A stretch of DNA of 64,000 bases from Tumebacillus sp. BK434 (GCF_004340785.1 NZ_SLXS01000011.1:1-64000), one strand, 5' to 3'; positions 33,502 through 43,862 are shown, counted from the first letter of the stretch. Notes: generated by a model from the sequence alone, not told the origin. Program-made: numbers and translations.

Positions 33502-35002
33502 AGCAAGCCTCCTCTGCGATTTCGTCGAGCGGCCAGACCGGGCGCGGGATGTTTCGGTAGGGAAAGCGGTGCAGGCTCGGGTTGGCCGGGCCGGGCGCGT
33601 CGACTTCGAGGATGGAGCTGGCGATCGGCTCGAAGGAGGCGCGGAAATGGCCGCGGGACTTGATGACCAGCACGGGCATCGCGGCCGGGTCGATGCCGAC
33701 GCTGGTGAAGACGGCGGTGTCGATGCAGGCGCGGCGGTGCGTGGTGATGACGAGCTTCAGACCGCCCGTCTCGATGACGGCGGTCGGGCCCATGTCTTGC
33801 TCGCCCCGGCTGACCGGGGAGGTCGCCGTGAAGCGGCCGTCGGTGAGGGCGAGGACGGTGCCAACGACCTCCAGCGGTGCGCCGTAGTCGGGGCAGGATC
33901 GGCCGCCGATGGTGAAGCGGGCGGTGTTGTTCAGGCCGGTGCTGATGGCCTGCTCGACCGTCTCCGGGTCGTGGATGCAGGCGACAGCAACGCCTGTGAC
34001 GCCGCAGCGCAGCAGTTCGTGGAGCAGGACGGTCGTGTCGGCAGCCCCTCCCCCGGTCGGGTTGTCGGCGACATCGGCGAGGATGATCGGGCCGGAGGGG
34101 CGGTTGACGTCTGCCAAAAGAGAGAGCGTTTGCCGGACGGCCGCTTCGTAAGTGGGGATTTCTTTGAGAAATTGGTCGCGGATCTCCCATGCTTTGGCGG
34201 CGATAGCGGTGGCGCATGCGGCCGCGAGGGATGAGTCGCCGTCCGCGGTGGCGACGATGGAGAGACCGGCACCGGAAAAATCGCAGTACGGGAAACCTCC
34301 GAAGACGGAAACGTTTAAGATACCCGGTCGCTCCTCCCACTGGCGGGCAAGGGCGAACAGCTCGGCCATCGGACCTTCTGCTGTGCGCATGTTGATCGTC
34401 GGCGGGAGCATGCGGTGCGGCGGATCGGCATGCGCGGTGACCGGGCGGATGGTGCCGAGCAGGGCCTGCTCCATGCAGGCGGCAGCTTCGGTGGCGCGCT
34501 CGATCAGGTCGATGTGCGGGTTGGTGTCAAAGGCAAAGACCCCGTCACAGTGCGCGCACATCTCCGGTGTGATGTTGCCGTGCAGGTCCATGGCGAGGAT
34601 CAGCGGCCGGTCGCCGATGATGCCCTTCACCGCCCGGCAGATGTCGCCTTCGACGTCGTCGGTGCCTTCCGCCATCATCGCGCCGTGCATGAAGAGGAGT
34701 ACGCCGTCCGGCTGTTCGCGCTCGATGGGGGCGAGCAACTGCTCTTTCATCCACCGATAGTGCTGTGCATCGGTCGGCTTGGAAGGCAGTGTCTGCGCAG
34801 CCAAAGTGGGGATGACTTCCCATCCTGCTTGTTCCGCATAATCGAGAAACGCGCCGACGGGGGTATGGCTCCCCTTCCAGATCGTCAAAATGTCTGCGCC
34901 TGCGGTCAGACCCCATGTTTCCCATTCGGAGCGCGGGGTGGATACGGGGGAAAAGCTGTTCGATTCGTGGCTGATCATGCCGATGGCGACGCGTTTTTTC
35001 AT
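33479..35002 (-). CDS. M81-family metallopeptidase (MlrC / microcystinase C-like)
   Basis: The 507-residue protein starts with KKRVAIGMISHESNSFSP, the typical MlrC N-terminus, and carries zinc-ligand candidates in ISHESNS, MDLHGNIT and FAFDTNPHIDLIERA. A C-terminal MlrC_C domain follows with ADVADNPTGGGAADTT. Family members hydrolyse linearised peptides or peptide-like substrates. CGGAGG precedes ATG 35002; the longer frame to 35131 runs back through a terminator and is rejected. It lies directly after the small peptide genes but across a terminator, so a role in peptide turnover is only a possibility. Confidence 0.9.
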   Translation of the reverse strand: MKKRVAIGMISHESNSFSPVSTPRSEWETWGLTAGADILTIWKGSHTPVGAFLDYAEQAGWEVIPTLAAQTLPSKPTDAQHYRWMKEQLLAPIEREQPDGVLLFMHGAMMAEGTDDVEGDICRAVKGIIGDRPLILAMDLHGNITPEMCAHCDGVFAFDTNPHIDLIERATEAAACMEQALLGTIRPVTAHADPPHRMLPPTINMRTAEGPMAELFALARQWEERPGILNVSVFGGFPYCDFSGAGLSIVATADGDSSLAAACATAIAAKAWEIRDQFLKEIPTYEAAVRQTLSLLADVNRPSGPIILADVADNPTGGGAADTTVLLHELLRCGVTGVAVACIHDPETVEQAISTGLNNTARFTIGGRSCPDYGAPLEVVGTVLALTDGRFTATSPVSRGEQDMGPTAVIETGGLKLVITTHRRACIDTAVFTSVGIDPAAMPVLVIKSRGHFRASFEPIASSILEVDAPGPANPSLHRFPYRNIPRPVWPLDEIAEEACCETHDHP

Positions 35003-35041
35003 AAGTACCTCCGTTACGTGCAGATAGATAAATTTTACCAC

Positions 35042-35071
35042 AAAAAAAAGGGAAGCCCTTGCGGGCTTCCC
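35042..35071 (-). terminator. Rho-independent terminator of the small peptide operon
   Basis: On the minus strand GGGAAGCCC-GCAA-GGGCTTCCC is followed by eight T. It lies 20 bases after the first small peptide gene and should end the three-peptide transcript. Confidence 0.92.
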
Positions 35072-35090
35072 TGCTCTGTGTGCGCTTGGC

Positions 35091-35225
35091 TTAGCCGCGC
35101 GCCATGTAGCTGTACTGCGGCGGGGTGTCACCGGTGTTGGCTGCCGCTTGCGACGAGGTCGCCGGTGCGCCGATCACGATGATCGAAAAGGCCAGTGCGG
35201 TCATGAAAGCGATGCTTTTTTTCAT
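35091..35225 (-). CDS. Small secreted peptide precursor A (44 aa, Phr-like layout)
   Basis: The peptide has a signal sequence (KKS, then IAFMTALAFSIIVIG, with likely cleavage after SSQA) and a short exported tail ending QYSYMARG. The first 23 residues are identical to those of precursor C, and both end in YMARG, while the spacer between differs. A perfect AAGGAGG sits 9 bases before the ATG. The layout (signal peptide plus 5-8 conserved C-terminal residues) is that of Phr/RRNPP-type signalling peptides. No receptor gene is nearby, so the role is inferred. Confidence 0.8.
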   Translation of the reverse strand: MKKSIAFMTALAFSIIVIGAPATSSQAAANTGDTPPQYSYMARG

Positions 35226-35260
35226 GGTGGTTTCCCTCCTTAGTGGTTGACGAATTTGGT

Positions 35261-35362
35261 TTAGAAGCAGACTTCGATCGACATGATGGCGATGATTTTG
35301 CTTTCCGGAGTTTCCGAGTGCTGAACGGTTACGTCGAGATCGAACATGTTTTGGTTTTCCAT
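35261..35362 (-). CDS. 33-aa peptide with class I lanthipeptide-like leader (FDLDV)
   Basis: The peptide carries the motif FDLDV at residues 7-11, matching the FNLD-type leader box of nisin/subtilin/gallidermin precursors recognised by LanB. It ends IIAIMSIEVCF, where SIEVC has the Ser-x3-Cys spacing of nisin ring A (SISLC). It has no signal peptide. A strong AAGGAGG precedes the ATG and it lies between two near-identical secreted peptide genes on the same strand. No LanB, LanC, protease or ABC transporter gene is in the window, so it may be a shortened, repurposed or trans-modified precursor. Confidence 0.75.
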   Translation of the reverse strand: MENQNMFDLDVTVQHSETPESKIIAIMSIEVCF

Positions 35363-35397
35363 AGGTTTTTGCCTCCTTAGGTAGGTGTGATTTTGTC

Positions 35398-35517
35398 TTA
35401 ACCGCGCGCCATGTACGGCTGCGGCGTGTCGCCGGCCGCTTGCGTTGTGGTCGCCGGTGCGCCGATCACGATGATCGAAAAGGCCAGTGCGGTCATGAAG
35501 GCGATGCTCTTTTTCAT
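35398..35517 (-). CDS. Small secreted peptide precursor C (39 aa, paralogue of A)
   Basis: It has the same 23-residue signal sequence as precursor A at both protein and nearly DNA level, a shorter spacer and the end QPYMARG. GAGGTGA precedes the ATG. As the first gene of the trio it probably shares one transcript with the other two. The high identity of the signal region and tail, with divergence between, points to a recent duplication under selection on both ends. A secreted signalling pentapeptide or hexapeptide is the most likely product. Confidence 0.8.
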   Translation of the reverse strand: MKKSIAFMTALAFSIIVIGAPATTTQAAGDTPQPYMARG

Positions 35518-35639
35518 TGTGGTCACCTCGTTTTGTGTGTGGTGTGTTTCCCTTGACTTAAATATAAACCATACGGGGGTATCCTACATCGCAATTGTTG
35601 CGGGCGTGGAATGTCAATTTTTGCAACTTGCAGGCAAAC

Positions 35640-35668
35640 AAAAAAGCCCTGTGCAAACGCACAGGGCT
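35640..35668 (-). terminator. Terminator of the purine operon
   Basis: On the minus strand AGCCCTGTGC-GTTT-GCACAGGGCT is followed by TTTTT, 12 bases beyond purD. Confidence 0.92.
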
Positions 35669-35680
35669 CTTGAGTCACAC

Positions 35681-36943
35681 TTAGCGAAACGCTTTTTCGG
35701 CGATGTCTTTGCGGTAATGCACGCCTTCGAACTGGATCTGCTCGACGGTGCGGTACGCTTCTTCCTGCGCCGCTTTCAGGTCTGTGCCGAAGCCAGTGAC
35801 GCCAAGGACTCGGCCGCCGTTCGTGACAATGCCTGCGTCGGTCCGCTTGGTGCCGGCGTGGAAGACGACCGCGTTGTCACCGGCAGTCTCGAGGCCGCTG
35901 ATCAGGTCGCCTTTCTCGTAATCGGCCGGATAGCCACCCGCCGCCATGATCACGCAGACCGCCGCGCGGTCGCTCCACGTTACGTCGAGGTCGGCCAGCG
36001 TGCCGTCGACGACCGCGTTGAAGATGTCCAAGAGGTCGGTTTCGAGACGCGGCAGCACGACTTGGGTCTCCGGGTCGCCGAAGCGGGCGTTGAACTCGAT
36101 CACTTTCGGGCCGTCGGCGGTGAGCATCAGGCCTGTGTACAAGGTGCCTTTGTACGGGGTGCCGTTGTTGGCGAGGAAGTGGATCACCGGGCGGATGATC
36201 TTCTCTTCCACCTCTTGCAGCAGCGCCGCATCGACCACCGGCACCGGGGAGTAGGTGCCCATGCCTCCGGTGTTCGGGCCTTGGTCGCCGTCATAGGCCG
36301 GCTTGTGATCTTGCGCCGGGACCATCAGCTTGACGGTGTCGCCGGAGATGAACGCCATCACGGTCGCTTCCGGGCCGGTCAGGAACTCTTCGACCACCAC
36401 TTGCGAGCCGGAGTCGCCGAACGCCTTGTCTTTCATCATCATGTCCAGCGCGGCTTCCGCTTCTTCCACCGTCTGGGCCACGACGACGCCTTTGCCCGCG
36501 GCGAGACCGTCCGCTTTGATCACGATCGGTGCGCCTTGGGCGCGGACATACTCTTTCGCCGCATCCAGCGAGCCAAAATACGCCGCACCCGCTGTCGGCA
36601 CCTGCTTCGCCGCCATGACTTCTTTAGCGAACGCTTTCGAGCCTTCGATCAGCGCGGCACCTTTTTTCGGGCCGTAGATGCGCAAGCCGCGCTGTTCGAA
36701 CTCATCGACGATGCTGAGCAAGAGCGCCGCTTCCGGGCCGACGACAGTAAGCTCAATGCCTTCCTGTTCCGCAAAATCGGCCAGTGCGGTCACGTCTTCT
36801 GCGGAGATGTTCACGCACGTCGCCAGCTCGGCGATGCCCGGGTTGCCCGGCGCGCAGTACAGCTCAGGCTGACGGGGCGACTGGGCCAGTTTCCAAATGA
36901 TCGCGTGCTCGCGGCCACCGCCGCCTACTACCAATACTTTCAT
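35681..36943 (-). CDS. purD: Phosphoribosylamine-glycine ligase (GAR synthetase)
   Basis: The 420-residue ATP-grasp enzyme makes GAR from phosphoribosylamine, glycine and ATP, step 2 of de novo purine synthesis. It has the N-terminal VLVVGGGGREHAIIWKLAQS, ATP-grasp segments (IKADGLAAGKGVVVA, EEFLTGPEATVMAF) and C-terminal FNARFGDPETQVVLPRL with metal ligands. It is the last gene of the eleven-gene operon, in the same place as in Bacillus subtilis. Confidence 0.98.
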   Translation of the reverse strand: MKVLVVGGGGREHAIIWKLAQSPRQPELYCAPGNPGIAELATCVNISAEDVTALADFAEQEGIELTVVGPEAALLLSIVDEFEQRGLRIYGPKKGAALIEGSKAFAKEVMAAKQVPTAGAAYFGSLDAAKEYVRAQGAPIVIKADGLAAGKGVVVAQTVEEAEAALDMMMKDKAFGDSGSQVVVEEFLTGPEATVMAFISGDTVKLMVPAQDHKPAYDGDQGPNTGGMGTYSPVPVVDAALLQEVEEKIIRPVIHFLANNGTPYKGTLYTGLMLTADGPKVIEFNARFGDPETQVVLPRLETDLLDIFNAVVDGTLADLDVTWSDRAAVCVIMAAGGYPADYEKGDLISGLETAGDNAVVFHAGTKRTDAGIVTNGGRVLGVTGFGTDLKAAQEEAYRTVEQIQFEGVHYRKDIAEKAFR

Positions 36944-36958
36944 TGGATGGCCTCCCTC

Positions 36959-38506
36959 TTAGTGTTTGAAGTGACGTACAGACGTGAAGATCATCGCGAT
37001 GCCCGCTGCATCGGCTGCTGCGATCGAATCGGCATCTTTGATCGAACCGCCCGGCTGGATGATCGCCGTCACGCCGGCAGCTGCTGCCGCCTGCACAGTG
37101 TCGGCCATCGGGAAAAAGGCGTCGGACGCCAGCACGGCTCCTTTTGCCAGTTCGCCTGCCTGCTCAATCGCGATCTTCGCCGCGCCGACGCGGTTCATTT
37201 GGCCTGCGCCAACGCCGATCGTGCGGTCTTCGCTGGCGAGGACGATGGCGTTCGATTTGACATGTTTGACCACTTTCCACGCGAAGAGCAACTGCTTCAG
37301 CTCGTCTGCGGTCGGTTGACGCTTCGTCACCACTTGCACGTCCGCTGCGGTGACCGCTTTCAGGTCGAGGTCTTGGATCAGCAGACCGCCTTGCACTTTC
37401 AGCGTCGTGCGCGGCTCGCCGAGTCCCGGGATGCCGCCTTGCGGGGTCATCGCCACGGTCATCACGCGCAGATTTTTCTTTTGCGTCAAAATCTCCATCG
37501 CCTCTGCCGTGTAGGACGGCGCGAGGATGATCTCCAGGAACAGCTCGCTCATCTTCTGCGCGGTCGGGGCGTCCACTTCGCGGTTCAGAGCAACGATGCC
37601 GCCGAAGATCGAGACCGGGTCGGCCTCGTACGCTTTGATGTAAGCATCATAGATGTTCTCGGCGATGCCGACGCCGCACGGGTTGGTGTGCTTGATCGCG
37701 ACGACGGCCGGTTCGGTGAACTCCTGCACGATGGAGAGCGCCGCGTTGGCGTCGTTGATGTTGTTGTAGGACAGCTCTTTGCCGTGCAGCTGTTTGGCCC
37801 CGGCGATGGTGTGGTGCGCGGCGCCCGGTTCGGCGTAGAACGCTGCTTGCTGGTGCGGGTTCTCGCCGTAGCGCAGGTCCTGCACTTTTTCGTAAGTGAC
37901 AGTCAGGCGCTCCGGGAACTCCTCGCCGGTCGCTTTGGACAGGTATTGGGAGATCAGCGCGTCGTAAGCGGCGGTGTGGCGGAATACTTTCGCGGCCAGG
38001 GCGAGTTTCTCATCGCGGGACAGCGGGTTGTTGTTGTCGAGCGCGTCGATGATGCGGGCATAGTCGCTGCTGTCGACGACGACGGCGACGTCCTGATAGT
38101 TTTTCGCCGCCGCGCGCAGCATCGACGGGCCGCCGATGTCGATGTTTTCGATGGCGTCTTCGAACGAGACGTTCGGCTTCTCGATCGTCGCCTGGAACGG
38201 GTAGAGGTTGACGAAGACGTAATCGATCGGCTGGATGTTCAGGCCGCCGATTGCGCCCATGTGCTCGTCGTTCGAGCGGATCGCCAGCAGGCCGCCGAAG
38301 ATGTTCGGATGCAGGGTCTTCACGCGGCCGTCCATGATTTCCGGGAAGCCGGTGATGTCCGAGATGTTCGTGACCGGCACACCCGCGTCCTGGAGCAGTT
38401 TATGCGTGCCGCCGGTGGACACGACCTCCACGTCATGGCGGACCAGCGCTTGCGCCAGCTCGACGACGCCCGTCTTGTCCGATACTGAGATCAGTGCGCG
38501 TTTCAT
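36959..38506 (-). CDS. purH: Bifunctional AICAR transformylase / IMP cyclohydrolase
   Basis: The 515-residue protein catalyses the last two steps to IMP. The N-terminal cyclohydrolase (MGS-like) begins [20 protein letters not shown]. The C-terminal transformylase has the KHTNPCG motif ([16 protein letters not shown]) with catalytic Lys and His. GGAGG precedes ATG 38506; an upstream ATG at 38542 within the purN end is rejected because it lacks a ribosome binding site and adds a non-family extension. It uses 10-formyl-THF. Confidence 0.98.
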   Translation of the reverse strand: MKRALISVSDKTGVVELAQALVRHDVEVVSTGGTHKLLQDAGVPVTNISDITGFPEIMDGRVKTLHPNIFGGLLAIRSNDEHMGAIGGLNIQPIDYVFVNLYPFQATIEKPNVSFEDAIENIDIGGPSMLRAAAKNYQDVAVVVDSSDYARIIDALDNNNPLSRDEKLALAAKVFRHTAAYDALISQYLSKATGEEFPERLTVTYEKVQDLRYGENPHQQAAFYAEPGAAHHTIAGAKQLHGKELSYNNINDANAALSIVQEFTEPAVVAIKHTNPCGVGIAENIYDAYIKAYEADPVSIFGGIVALNREVDAPTAQKMSELFLEIILAPSYTAEAMEILTQKKNLRVMTVAMTPQGGIPGLGEPRTTLKVQGGLLIQDLDLKAVTAADVQVVTKRQPTADELKQLLFAWKVVKHVKSNAIVLASEDRTIGVGAGQMNRVGAAKIAIEQAGELAKGAVLASDAFFPMADTVQAAAAAGVTAIIQPGGSIKDADSIAAADAAGIAMIFTSVRHFKH

Positions 38507-38541
38507 AAGGTAAGTTCCTCCGTTCAGTTCGTCTCTCTCCA

Positions 38542-39150
38542 CTACTTGTTCTCTGTCTCGATCTTGCCGTTCACAAGCCGGATCTGTCCGGTCAAAAATT
38601 GCGCCGCCACTTCCGGCAACACGCGGTGCTCGGCCGCATGGATCTTCTCGGCCAGCGACTCCAAGCTGTCTGCGGGATCGATCATGACCGTCTCTTGGCG
38701 GATGATCGGGCCGGTGTCGACGCCTTCGTCGATAAAATGCACGGTGACGCCGGTGTATTTCACGCCCGCTTCGAACGCATCGCGAATCGCGTGCAGGCCT
38801 GGGAACAGCGGCAGCAAGGACGGGTGCAGGTTGATCGTCCGCCCCGCGTACGCTTCCAAAAAAGTCGGCCCGCAGATGCGCAGGTAGCCCGCCAGCACGA
38901 TATACTCCACACCGCGCGTCCGCAGGTCGGCCACCACTTGCGCCTCGTAGGCCGCTTTGTGATCAAACTCTTTCGGTGAATAAACGAGCACAGGAACCTC
39001 CGCTGCCTCTGCTCGTTCGATCACTTTCGCCCCCGGCCGGTCACAGACCAGACAGGCCAGTTCGGCGTCGATCTTGCCTTCCTGTACCCAATTGATCAGG
39101 ACCTGGGCGTTCGACCCAGATCCTGATGCAAAAATTGCAAACTTCGCCAT
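38542..39150 (-). CDS. purN: Phosphoribosylglycinamide formyltransferase
   Basis: The 202-residue enzyme formylates GAR with 10-formyl-THF (step 3). [14 protein letters not shown] binds the phosphate; [21 protein letters not shown] carries the catalytic His and [14 protein letters not shown] the catalytic Asp of the formyltransferase family. It is separated from purM by four bases and from purH by 35. Confidence 0.97.
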   Translation of the reverse strand: MAKFAIFASGSGSNAQVLINWVQEGKIDAELACLVCDRPGAKVIERAEAAEVPVLVYSPKEFDHKAAYEAQVVADLRTRGVEYIVLAGYLRICGPTFLEAYAGRTINLHPSLLPLFPGLHAIRDAFEAGVKYTGVTVHFIDEGVDTGPIIRQETVMIDPADSLESLAEKIHAAEHRVLPEVAAQFLTGQIRLVNGKIETENK

Positions 39151-39154
39151 CTGC

Positions 39155-40189
39155 TTAAATCCCCTTCAGCTGAACGTCGTGCGGACCTTCGATGATCGCG
39201 CCGATGATGTTCGCTTCTTCGCCAAGCTCCGTTGCCGCTGCCACGATGTCTTTCGCCTGTTCAGCGGGCACGATCAAGATCATGCCGATGCCCATGTTGA
39301 ACGTGCGGAACAGGTCGAACGACTCGATGTTGCCGAGGCGGCGCATCGTGTTGAACACCTGATGGATCGGCCACGAGCCGACTTGGATCTCCGCCGACAG
39401 CCCTTCCGGCAGCGCCCGCGGGATGTTTTCCAAAAATCCGCCCCCGGTGATGTGCGCCATCGCGTGGATGTCGAAGCGCTCCAGCAGGTTCAAGATCGTC
39501 TTCACGTAGATCTTGGTCGGGGTGAGCAGCACTTCGCCGAGCGGCTGCCCGATCTCCGGGAACACATGGTCGAGCGAGTATTCGTTGTCGCCGAAAAACA
39601 GCTTGCGCACCAGCGAGTAGCCGTTGGAGTGAATCCCGCTCGAGGACAGGCCGACGATCAGGTCGCCCGCCTGGACGTTCCTGATGTCGATCAGCTTCTC
39701 CTTGTCGACCACGCCGACGGTGAAGCCGGCGATGTCATATTCGCCGTCCTGGTACATGCCCGGCATCTCCGCCGTCTCGCCGCCGATCAGCGCGCAGCCG
39801 GACTGTTCGCAGCCGTCGGCGATGCCTTTGACGATGCTTTCGATCGTCTCCGGCACCACTTTGCCTGTCGCGAGGTAGTCGAGGAAAAAGAGCGGTTCCG
39901 CGCCCATCACCACGATGTCGTTGACGCACATCGCCACCGCATCGATGCCGATCGTGTCGTGTTTGTCCATCGCAAACGCCAGCTTCAGCTTGGTGCCGAC
40001 GCCGTCCGTGCCGGAGACCAGCATCGGGTTCTTGTATTTGGATACGTCGAGCTGGAACCCGCCGCCAAATCCGCCGAGCATCGTCGCCACTTCCGGGCGC
40101 ATCGTGCGCGCCACGTGGGATTTCATGCGGTTGACCGCTTCGTTGCCCGCGTCGATGTCGACGCCCGCCGCTTTGTACAGTTCGCTCAT
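39155..40189 (-). CDS. purM: Phosphoribosylformylglycinamidine cyclo-ligase (AIR synthetase)
   Basis: The 344-residue enzyme closes the imidazole ring of AIR using ATP (step 5). It has the N-terminal [16 protein letters not shown], the metal/ATP loop [14 protein letters not shown], and the [11 protein letters not shown] motif of the PurM/SelD/HypE superfamily. AGGAGG sits 7 bases before ATG 40189. Placed between purF and purN as in Bacillus subtilis. Confidence 0.98.
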   Translation of the reverse strand: MSELYKAAGVDIDAGNEAVNRMKSHVARTMRPEVATMLGGFGGGFQLDVSKYKNPMLVSGTDGVGTKLKLAFAMDKHDTIGIDAVAMCVNDIVVMGAEPLFFLDYLATGKVVPETIESIVKGIADGCEQSGCALIGGETAEMPGMYQDGEYDIAGFTVGVVDKEKLIDIRNVQAGDLIVGLSSSGIHSNGYSLVRKLFFGDNEYSLDHVFPEIGQPLGEVLLTPTKIYVKTILNLLERFDIHAMAHITGGGFLENIPRALPEGLSAEIQVGSWPIHQVFNTMRRLGNIESFDLFRTFNMGIGMILIVPAEQAKDIVAAATELGEEANIIGAIIEGPHDVQLKGI

Positions 40190-40200
40190 TTTGTATCCTC

Positions 40201-41643
40201 CTAGCGATCCATGATCGATTTGCTCAGGTCTTCGTACACTTCGGTCGGGTATTTCCCGTTGAAGCATGCGTTGCAGTGTCCGTGGTCTTTGCCGTCCATG
40301 ATGCCAAACGCCTGCATCATCGTCCCTTCCGTCAGGTAGGAAAGCGAATCGGCGCCGATGTATTCGCGAATCTCTTCGACCGTCTTGTTCGACGCGATCA
40401 GCTCATGGCGGGCCGAGGTGTCGATGCCGTAGAAGCAGGAATGCGTGACCGGCGGCGAGGCGATGCGCACGTGCACTTCCACCGCGCCCGCTTCGCGCAG
40501 CATGTCGACGATGCGGCCCGAGGTGGTGCCGCGGACGATCGAGTCGTCGATCATCACGACGCGCTTGCCTTCGACGATCTTGCGCACCGCGTTCAGCTTG
40601 AGCTTGACGCCGCGCGCGCGCAGCTCCTGGCTCGGCTGGATGAAGGTGCGGCCGATGTAGCGGTTCTTGATCAGGCCGATCTCGTACGGGATGCCCGACT
40701 CTTCCGCATAGCCGATCGCCGAGGAGATCGAGGAGTCCGGCACGCCGATGACGACGTCCGCTTCCACCGGATGCTCGCGGTACAGCAGCTTGCCGAAATC
40801 TTTGCGCACCGCATGGACGTTAAAACCGTCGATGTCCGAGTCCGGACGCGCAAAGTAGATGTATTCGAACGTGCACAGCGCGCGCTTCGCCGCGCTGGCA
40901 AAGCGGGTCGATTCGATGCCGTCTTTGGAGATGATCAGCATCTCGCCAGGCTCGATGTCGCGGACGATCTCCGCGCCGATCGTGTCGAAGGCGCAGGATT
41001 CGGAGGAGACGCAGTACGCGTCGCCGATCTTGCCGAGCACCATCGGGCGCAGGCCGTTCGCATCGCGCATCGCGTACAGCTTGTCGTCTGTCAAAATGCA
41101 GAACGCATACGCGCCTTTGACGATCGACAGAGCTTCGCGGATGTTGTCCGCCATGTCCGGATTGCCGGCGCGGGCGATCAGGTGGGCGACCACTTCCGTG
41201 TCGGAGGTCGATTGGAAAATGGCGCCGCGGCGCTCGAGGAAGCTGTGCAGCTGGTGCGCGTTGACGAGGTTGCCGTTGTGCGCCAGCGCCATGTTGCCGC
41301 GCTGGAAGTTGAACACCAGCGGCTGCGCGTTCAACAGCTGCGAAACGCCCGTCGTGGAGTAGCGCACATGGCCGACGGCCGACTGACCTTTGGACAGACG
41401 AGGCATGGCCTCGTTCGGAATTGCTTCCGCAACGAGACCCATGCCTTTCTGATGATACAGTTTCATGCCGTCAACCGTGGCGATCCCGGCCGACTCCTGG
41501 CCGCGGTGCTGCAGCGCGACCAAGGCGTAATAGGTCAGTTGTGCCGCATTCGGATGTCCGAAGATCCCAAACACGCCGCACTCTTCATGCCATTTGTCAA
41601 AGATCTCGTCGTCGGTCATGTCCCTGTTCAGTTCATCAGACAT
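40201..41643 (-). CDS. purF: Amidophosphoribosyltransferase
   Basis: The 480-residue enzyme commits PRPP to purine synthesis (step 1), moving ammonia from glutamine. Cys22 in [12 protein letters not shown] becomes the N-terminal nucleophile after removal of a 21-residue propeptide. [18 protein letters not shown] is the PRPP loop. Cysteines in SCFYGIDT and GHCNACF are the Fe4S4 ligands of the Bacillus-type enzyme, which makes it oxygen-sensitive. GGAGAGGAG precedes ATG 41643, which overlaps the purL end by 16 bases. Confidence 0.98.
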   Translation of the reverse strand: MSDELNRDMTDDEIFDKWHEECGVFGIFGHPNAAQLTYYALVALQHRGQESAGIATVDGMKLYHQKGMGLVAEAIPNEAMPRLSKGQSAVGHVRYSTTGVSQLLNAQPLVFNFQRGNMALAHNGNLVNAHQLHSFLERRGAIFQSTSDTEVVAHLIARAGNPDMADNIREALSIVKGAYAFCILTDDKLYAMRDANGLRPMVLGKIGDAYCVSSESCAFDTIGAEIVRDIEPGEMLIISKDGIESTRFASAAKRALCTFEYIYFARPDSDIDGFNVHAVRKDFGKLLYREHPVEADVVIGVPDSSISSAIGYAEESGIPYEIGLIKNRYIGRTFIQPSQELRARGVKLKLNAVRKIVEGKRVVMIDDSIVRGTTSGRIVDMLREAGAVEVHVRIASPPVTHSCFYGIDTSARHELIASNKTVEEIREYIGADSLSYLTEGTMMQAFGIMDGKDHGHCNACFNGKYPTEVYEDLSKSIMDR

Positions 41644-43862
41644 GGGATGGCTCCTCTCCAAGTGGCTTCCAAATGCTCGACCTTGTCTTCCACCACGGTG
41701 CTGCCGTTGACGCGGATCGTCAGCGCCTCGCCGCCGAGGATGCCCAGTGCGGTGAAGGTAACGCTCTGATCCGCCATCAAGGCTTCAAAAGCCGCTTCGT
41801 TCTCCTGCTTCACTTCGACGATGATGCGGGACGCCGCTTCGCCAAACAGAATCTCATCGAGGCGCTGTTCGGACGCGATCTCGATCGTCGCGCCGATCTG
41901 GCCGCCGATTGCCGACTCGGCCAGCGCCACGGCGAGGCCGCCCTCGGCGAGGTCGTGTGCCGCTGCGATCAGGCCGGATTGGATCGCGACAAGCGTCGCG
42001 TGCTGCACCGCTTTTTCCACGTTCAGGTCGAGCGGCGGCGCATCGCCGGCGATCGTGTCGTGCACGACACGCAGGTACTCGGAGCCGCCGATCTGGCCGG
42101 TCGCTGCCGGGCCGATCAGGTAGACTTTGCTGCCTTCCGCTTTGAACGCTTGCGTGGTGATATGGCCGGTGTCTTCGATCAGGCCGACCATCCCGATGAT
42201 CGGGGTCGGGTAGATGTCGACGTCGTTGGTCTGGTTGTACAAGGAGACGTTGCCGGAGATGACCGGCGTCTCCAGCACGCGGCACGCTTCGGAGATGCCG
42301 GCGCAGCTCTCTTCGAACTGGTAGAAGATCTCCGGCTTCTCCGGCGAGGAGTAGTTGAGGCAGTCGGTGACAGCCAGCGGTTTCGCGCCGGAGCAGACCA
42401 GGTTGCGCGCCGATTCGGCGATCGTGTGCGCGCCGCCCGTATACGGGTTGAGGTACACATAGCGTCCGTTGCCGTCGGTGCTCATCGCCAGCGCCTTTTG
42501 GGTGCCGCGGATGGAGACGACAGCCGCATCGGAGCCCGGGCGCACGACGGTGTTGGTGCGCACCATGTAGTCGTATTGCTGATAAACGTACTCTTTGGAC
42601 GCGATGGTCGGCGTGCGGAGCAGTTCATGCAAGGTGTCGGTCAGGTTGTCCGGCACGGTCACGCCCGCTGCGTCAAACGCCAGCGTCGCATCGAGGTAGG
42701 CAGGACGCTGGGACGGACGGTGGTAGACCGGCGCGTCGTCGACCAGCGTGGTGACGACGATCTCAGCGACCGTCTCGTCTTCCCACTTCAGACGGAGCAT
42801 GCCATCGTCTGTGACGCGGCCGATGACGGCAGCTTCCAGACCCCATTTTTCAAAAATCTCGGTCGCGATGTGCTCTTTGCCTTTTTCCATGACCACGAGC
42901 ATGCGCTCTTGCGATTCGGACAGCATCATCTCGTACGGGGTCATGCCTTCTTCGCGGCACGGCACTTTCGTCATGTCCAGCTCAATGCCGGAACCGGCGC
43001 GGGCTGCCATCTCCGAGGAGGAGGAAGTCAGGCCTGCTGCGCCCATGTCCTGAATGCCGATCACGTCGCCGGTGGCGATCAGTTCGAGGCAGGCTTCGAG
43101 CAGCAGCTTTTCCATGAACGGGTCGCCGACTTGCACGGCGGAGCGCTCTTTGCTGTGCGGGTCTTCGGTGGATGCGAAGGTCGCGCCGTGGATGCCGTCG
43201 CGGCCGGTGCGGGCGCCGACGGCGAGCACCGGGTTGCCGACGCCGCTTGCGAAGCCCTTCGCGATCTCATCGTGCGTCATGATGCCGACGCACATCGCGT
43301 TGACCAGCGGGTTGTGACGGTAGCGGTCGTCGAACACCACTTCGCCGCCGACGGTCGGGATGCCGATGCAGTTGCCGTAGCCGGCGATGCCGGAGACGAC
43401 GTTCGAGAAGAGGTAGCGGTTGTGCACGTTGTCATCGCCTTCGATCTCACCGAAGCGCAGCGAGTTGAGCAGCGCGATCGGGCGCGCGCCCATCGTGAAG
43501 ACGTCGCGGATGATACCGCCGACGCCGGTCGCCGCGCCTTGGTACGGCTCGATCGCAGACGGGTGGTTGTGCGATTCGATCTTAAAGGACACGGCGAGGT
43601 TGTCGCCGATGTCGATGATGCCGGCGTTTTCGCCCGGGCCTTGCAGGACGTGCGGACCCGAGGTCGGGAACTTTTTCAAAACCGGGCGGGACGATTTATA
43701 GGAGCAGTGTTCAGACCACATGACCGAGTAGATGCCCGTCTCGGTGTAGTTCGGCTGACGGCCCATCAAGGAGACGATGCGCTCATACTCTTCGTCATTC
43801 AGCCCGAACGTGCGATAGATTTTGTCGTCAGCAATTTGCTTGGGAGTCGGTTCGTTACGCAC
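41628..43862 (-). CDS. purL: FGAM synthase, large subunit
   Basis: The 744-residue small-type PurL works with PurQ and PurS as a three-part FGAM synthase (step 4). It has the [13 protein letters not shown] signature, [18 protein letters not shown] and the paired PurM-like ATP-binding domains. The start is GTG at 43862, overlapping the purQ end by eight bases. The size (about 740) is as expected when separate purS and purQ genes exist. Confidence 0.98.
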   Translation of the reverse strand: MRNEPTPKQIADDKIYRTFGLNDEEYERIVSLMGRQPNYTETGIYSVMWSEHCSYKSSRPVLKKFPTSGPHVLQGPGENAGIIDIGDNLAVSFKIESHNHPSAIEPYQGAATGVGGIIRDVFTMGARPIALLNSLRFGEIEGDDNVHNRYLFSNVVSGIAGYGNCIGIPTVGGEVVFDDRYRHNPLVNAMCVGIMTHDEIAKGFASGVGNPVLAVGARTGRDGIHGATFASTEDPHSKERSAVQVGDPFMEKLLLEACLELIATGDVIGIQDMGAAGLTSSSSEMAARAGSGIELDMTKVPCREEGMTPYEMMLSESQERMLVVMEKGKEHIATEIFEKWGLEAAVIGRVTDDGMLRLKWEDETVAEIVVTTLVDDAPVYHRPSQRPAYLDATLAFDAAGVTVPDNLTDTLHELLRTPTIASKEYVYQQYDYMVRTNTVVRPGSDAAVVSIRGTQKALAMSTDGNGRYVYLNPYTGGAHTIAESARNLVCSGAKPLAVTDCLNYSSPEKPEIFYQFEESCAGISEACRVLETPVISGNVSLYNQTNDVDIYPTPIIGMVGLIEDTGHITTQAFKAEGSKVYLIGPAATGQIGGSEYLRVVHDTIAGDAPPLDLNVEKAVQHATLVAIQSGLIAAAHDLAEGGLAVALAESAIGGQIGATIEIASEQRLDEILFGEAASRIIVEVKQENEAAFEALMADQSVTFTALGILGGEALTIRVNGSTVVEDKVEHLEATWRGAIPCLMN

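Noticed and set aside
35411-38488. Very long plus-strand open frame (about 1025 codons) opposite purD and purH
   Set aside because: It is the antisense shadow of two unmistakable genes in GC-rich DNA and has no ribosome binding site or recognisable protein features.
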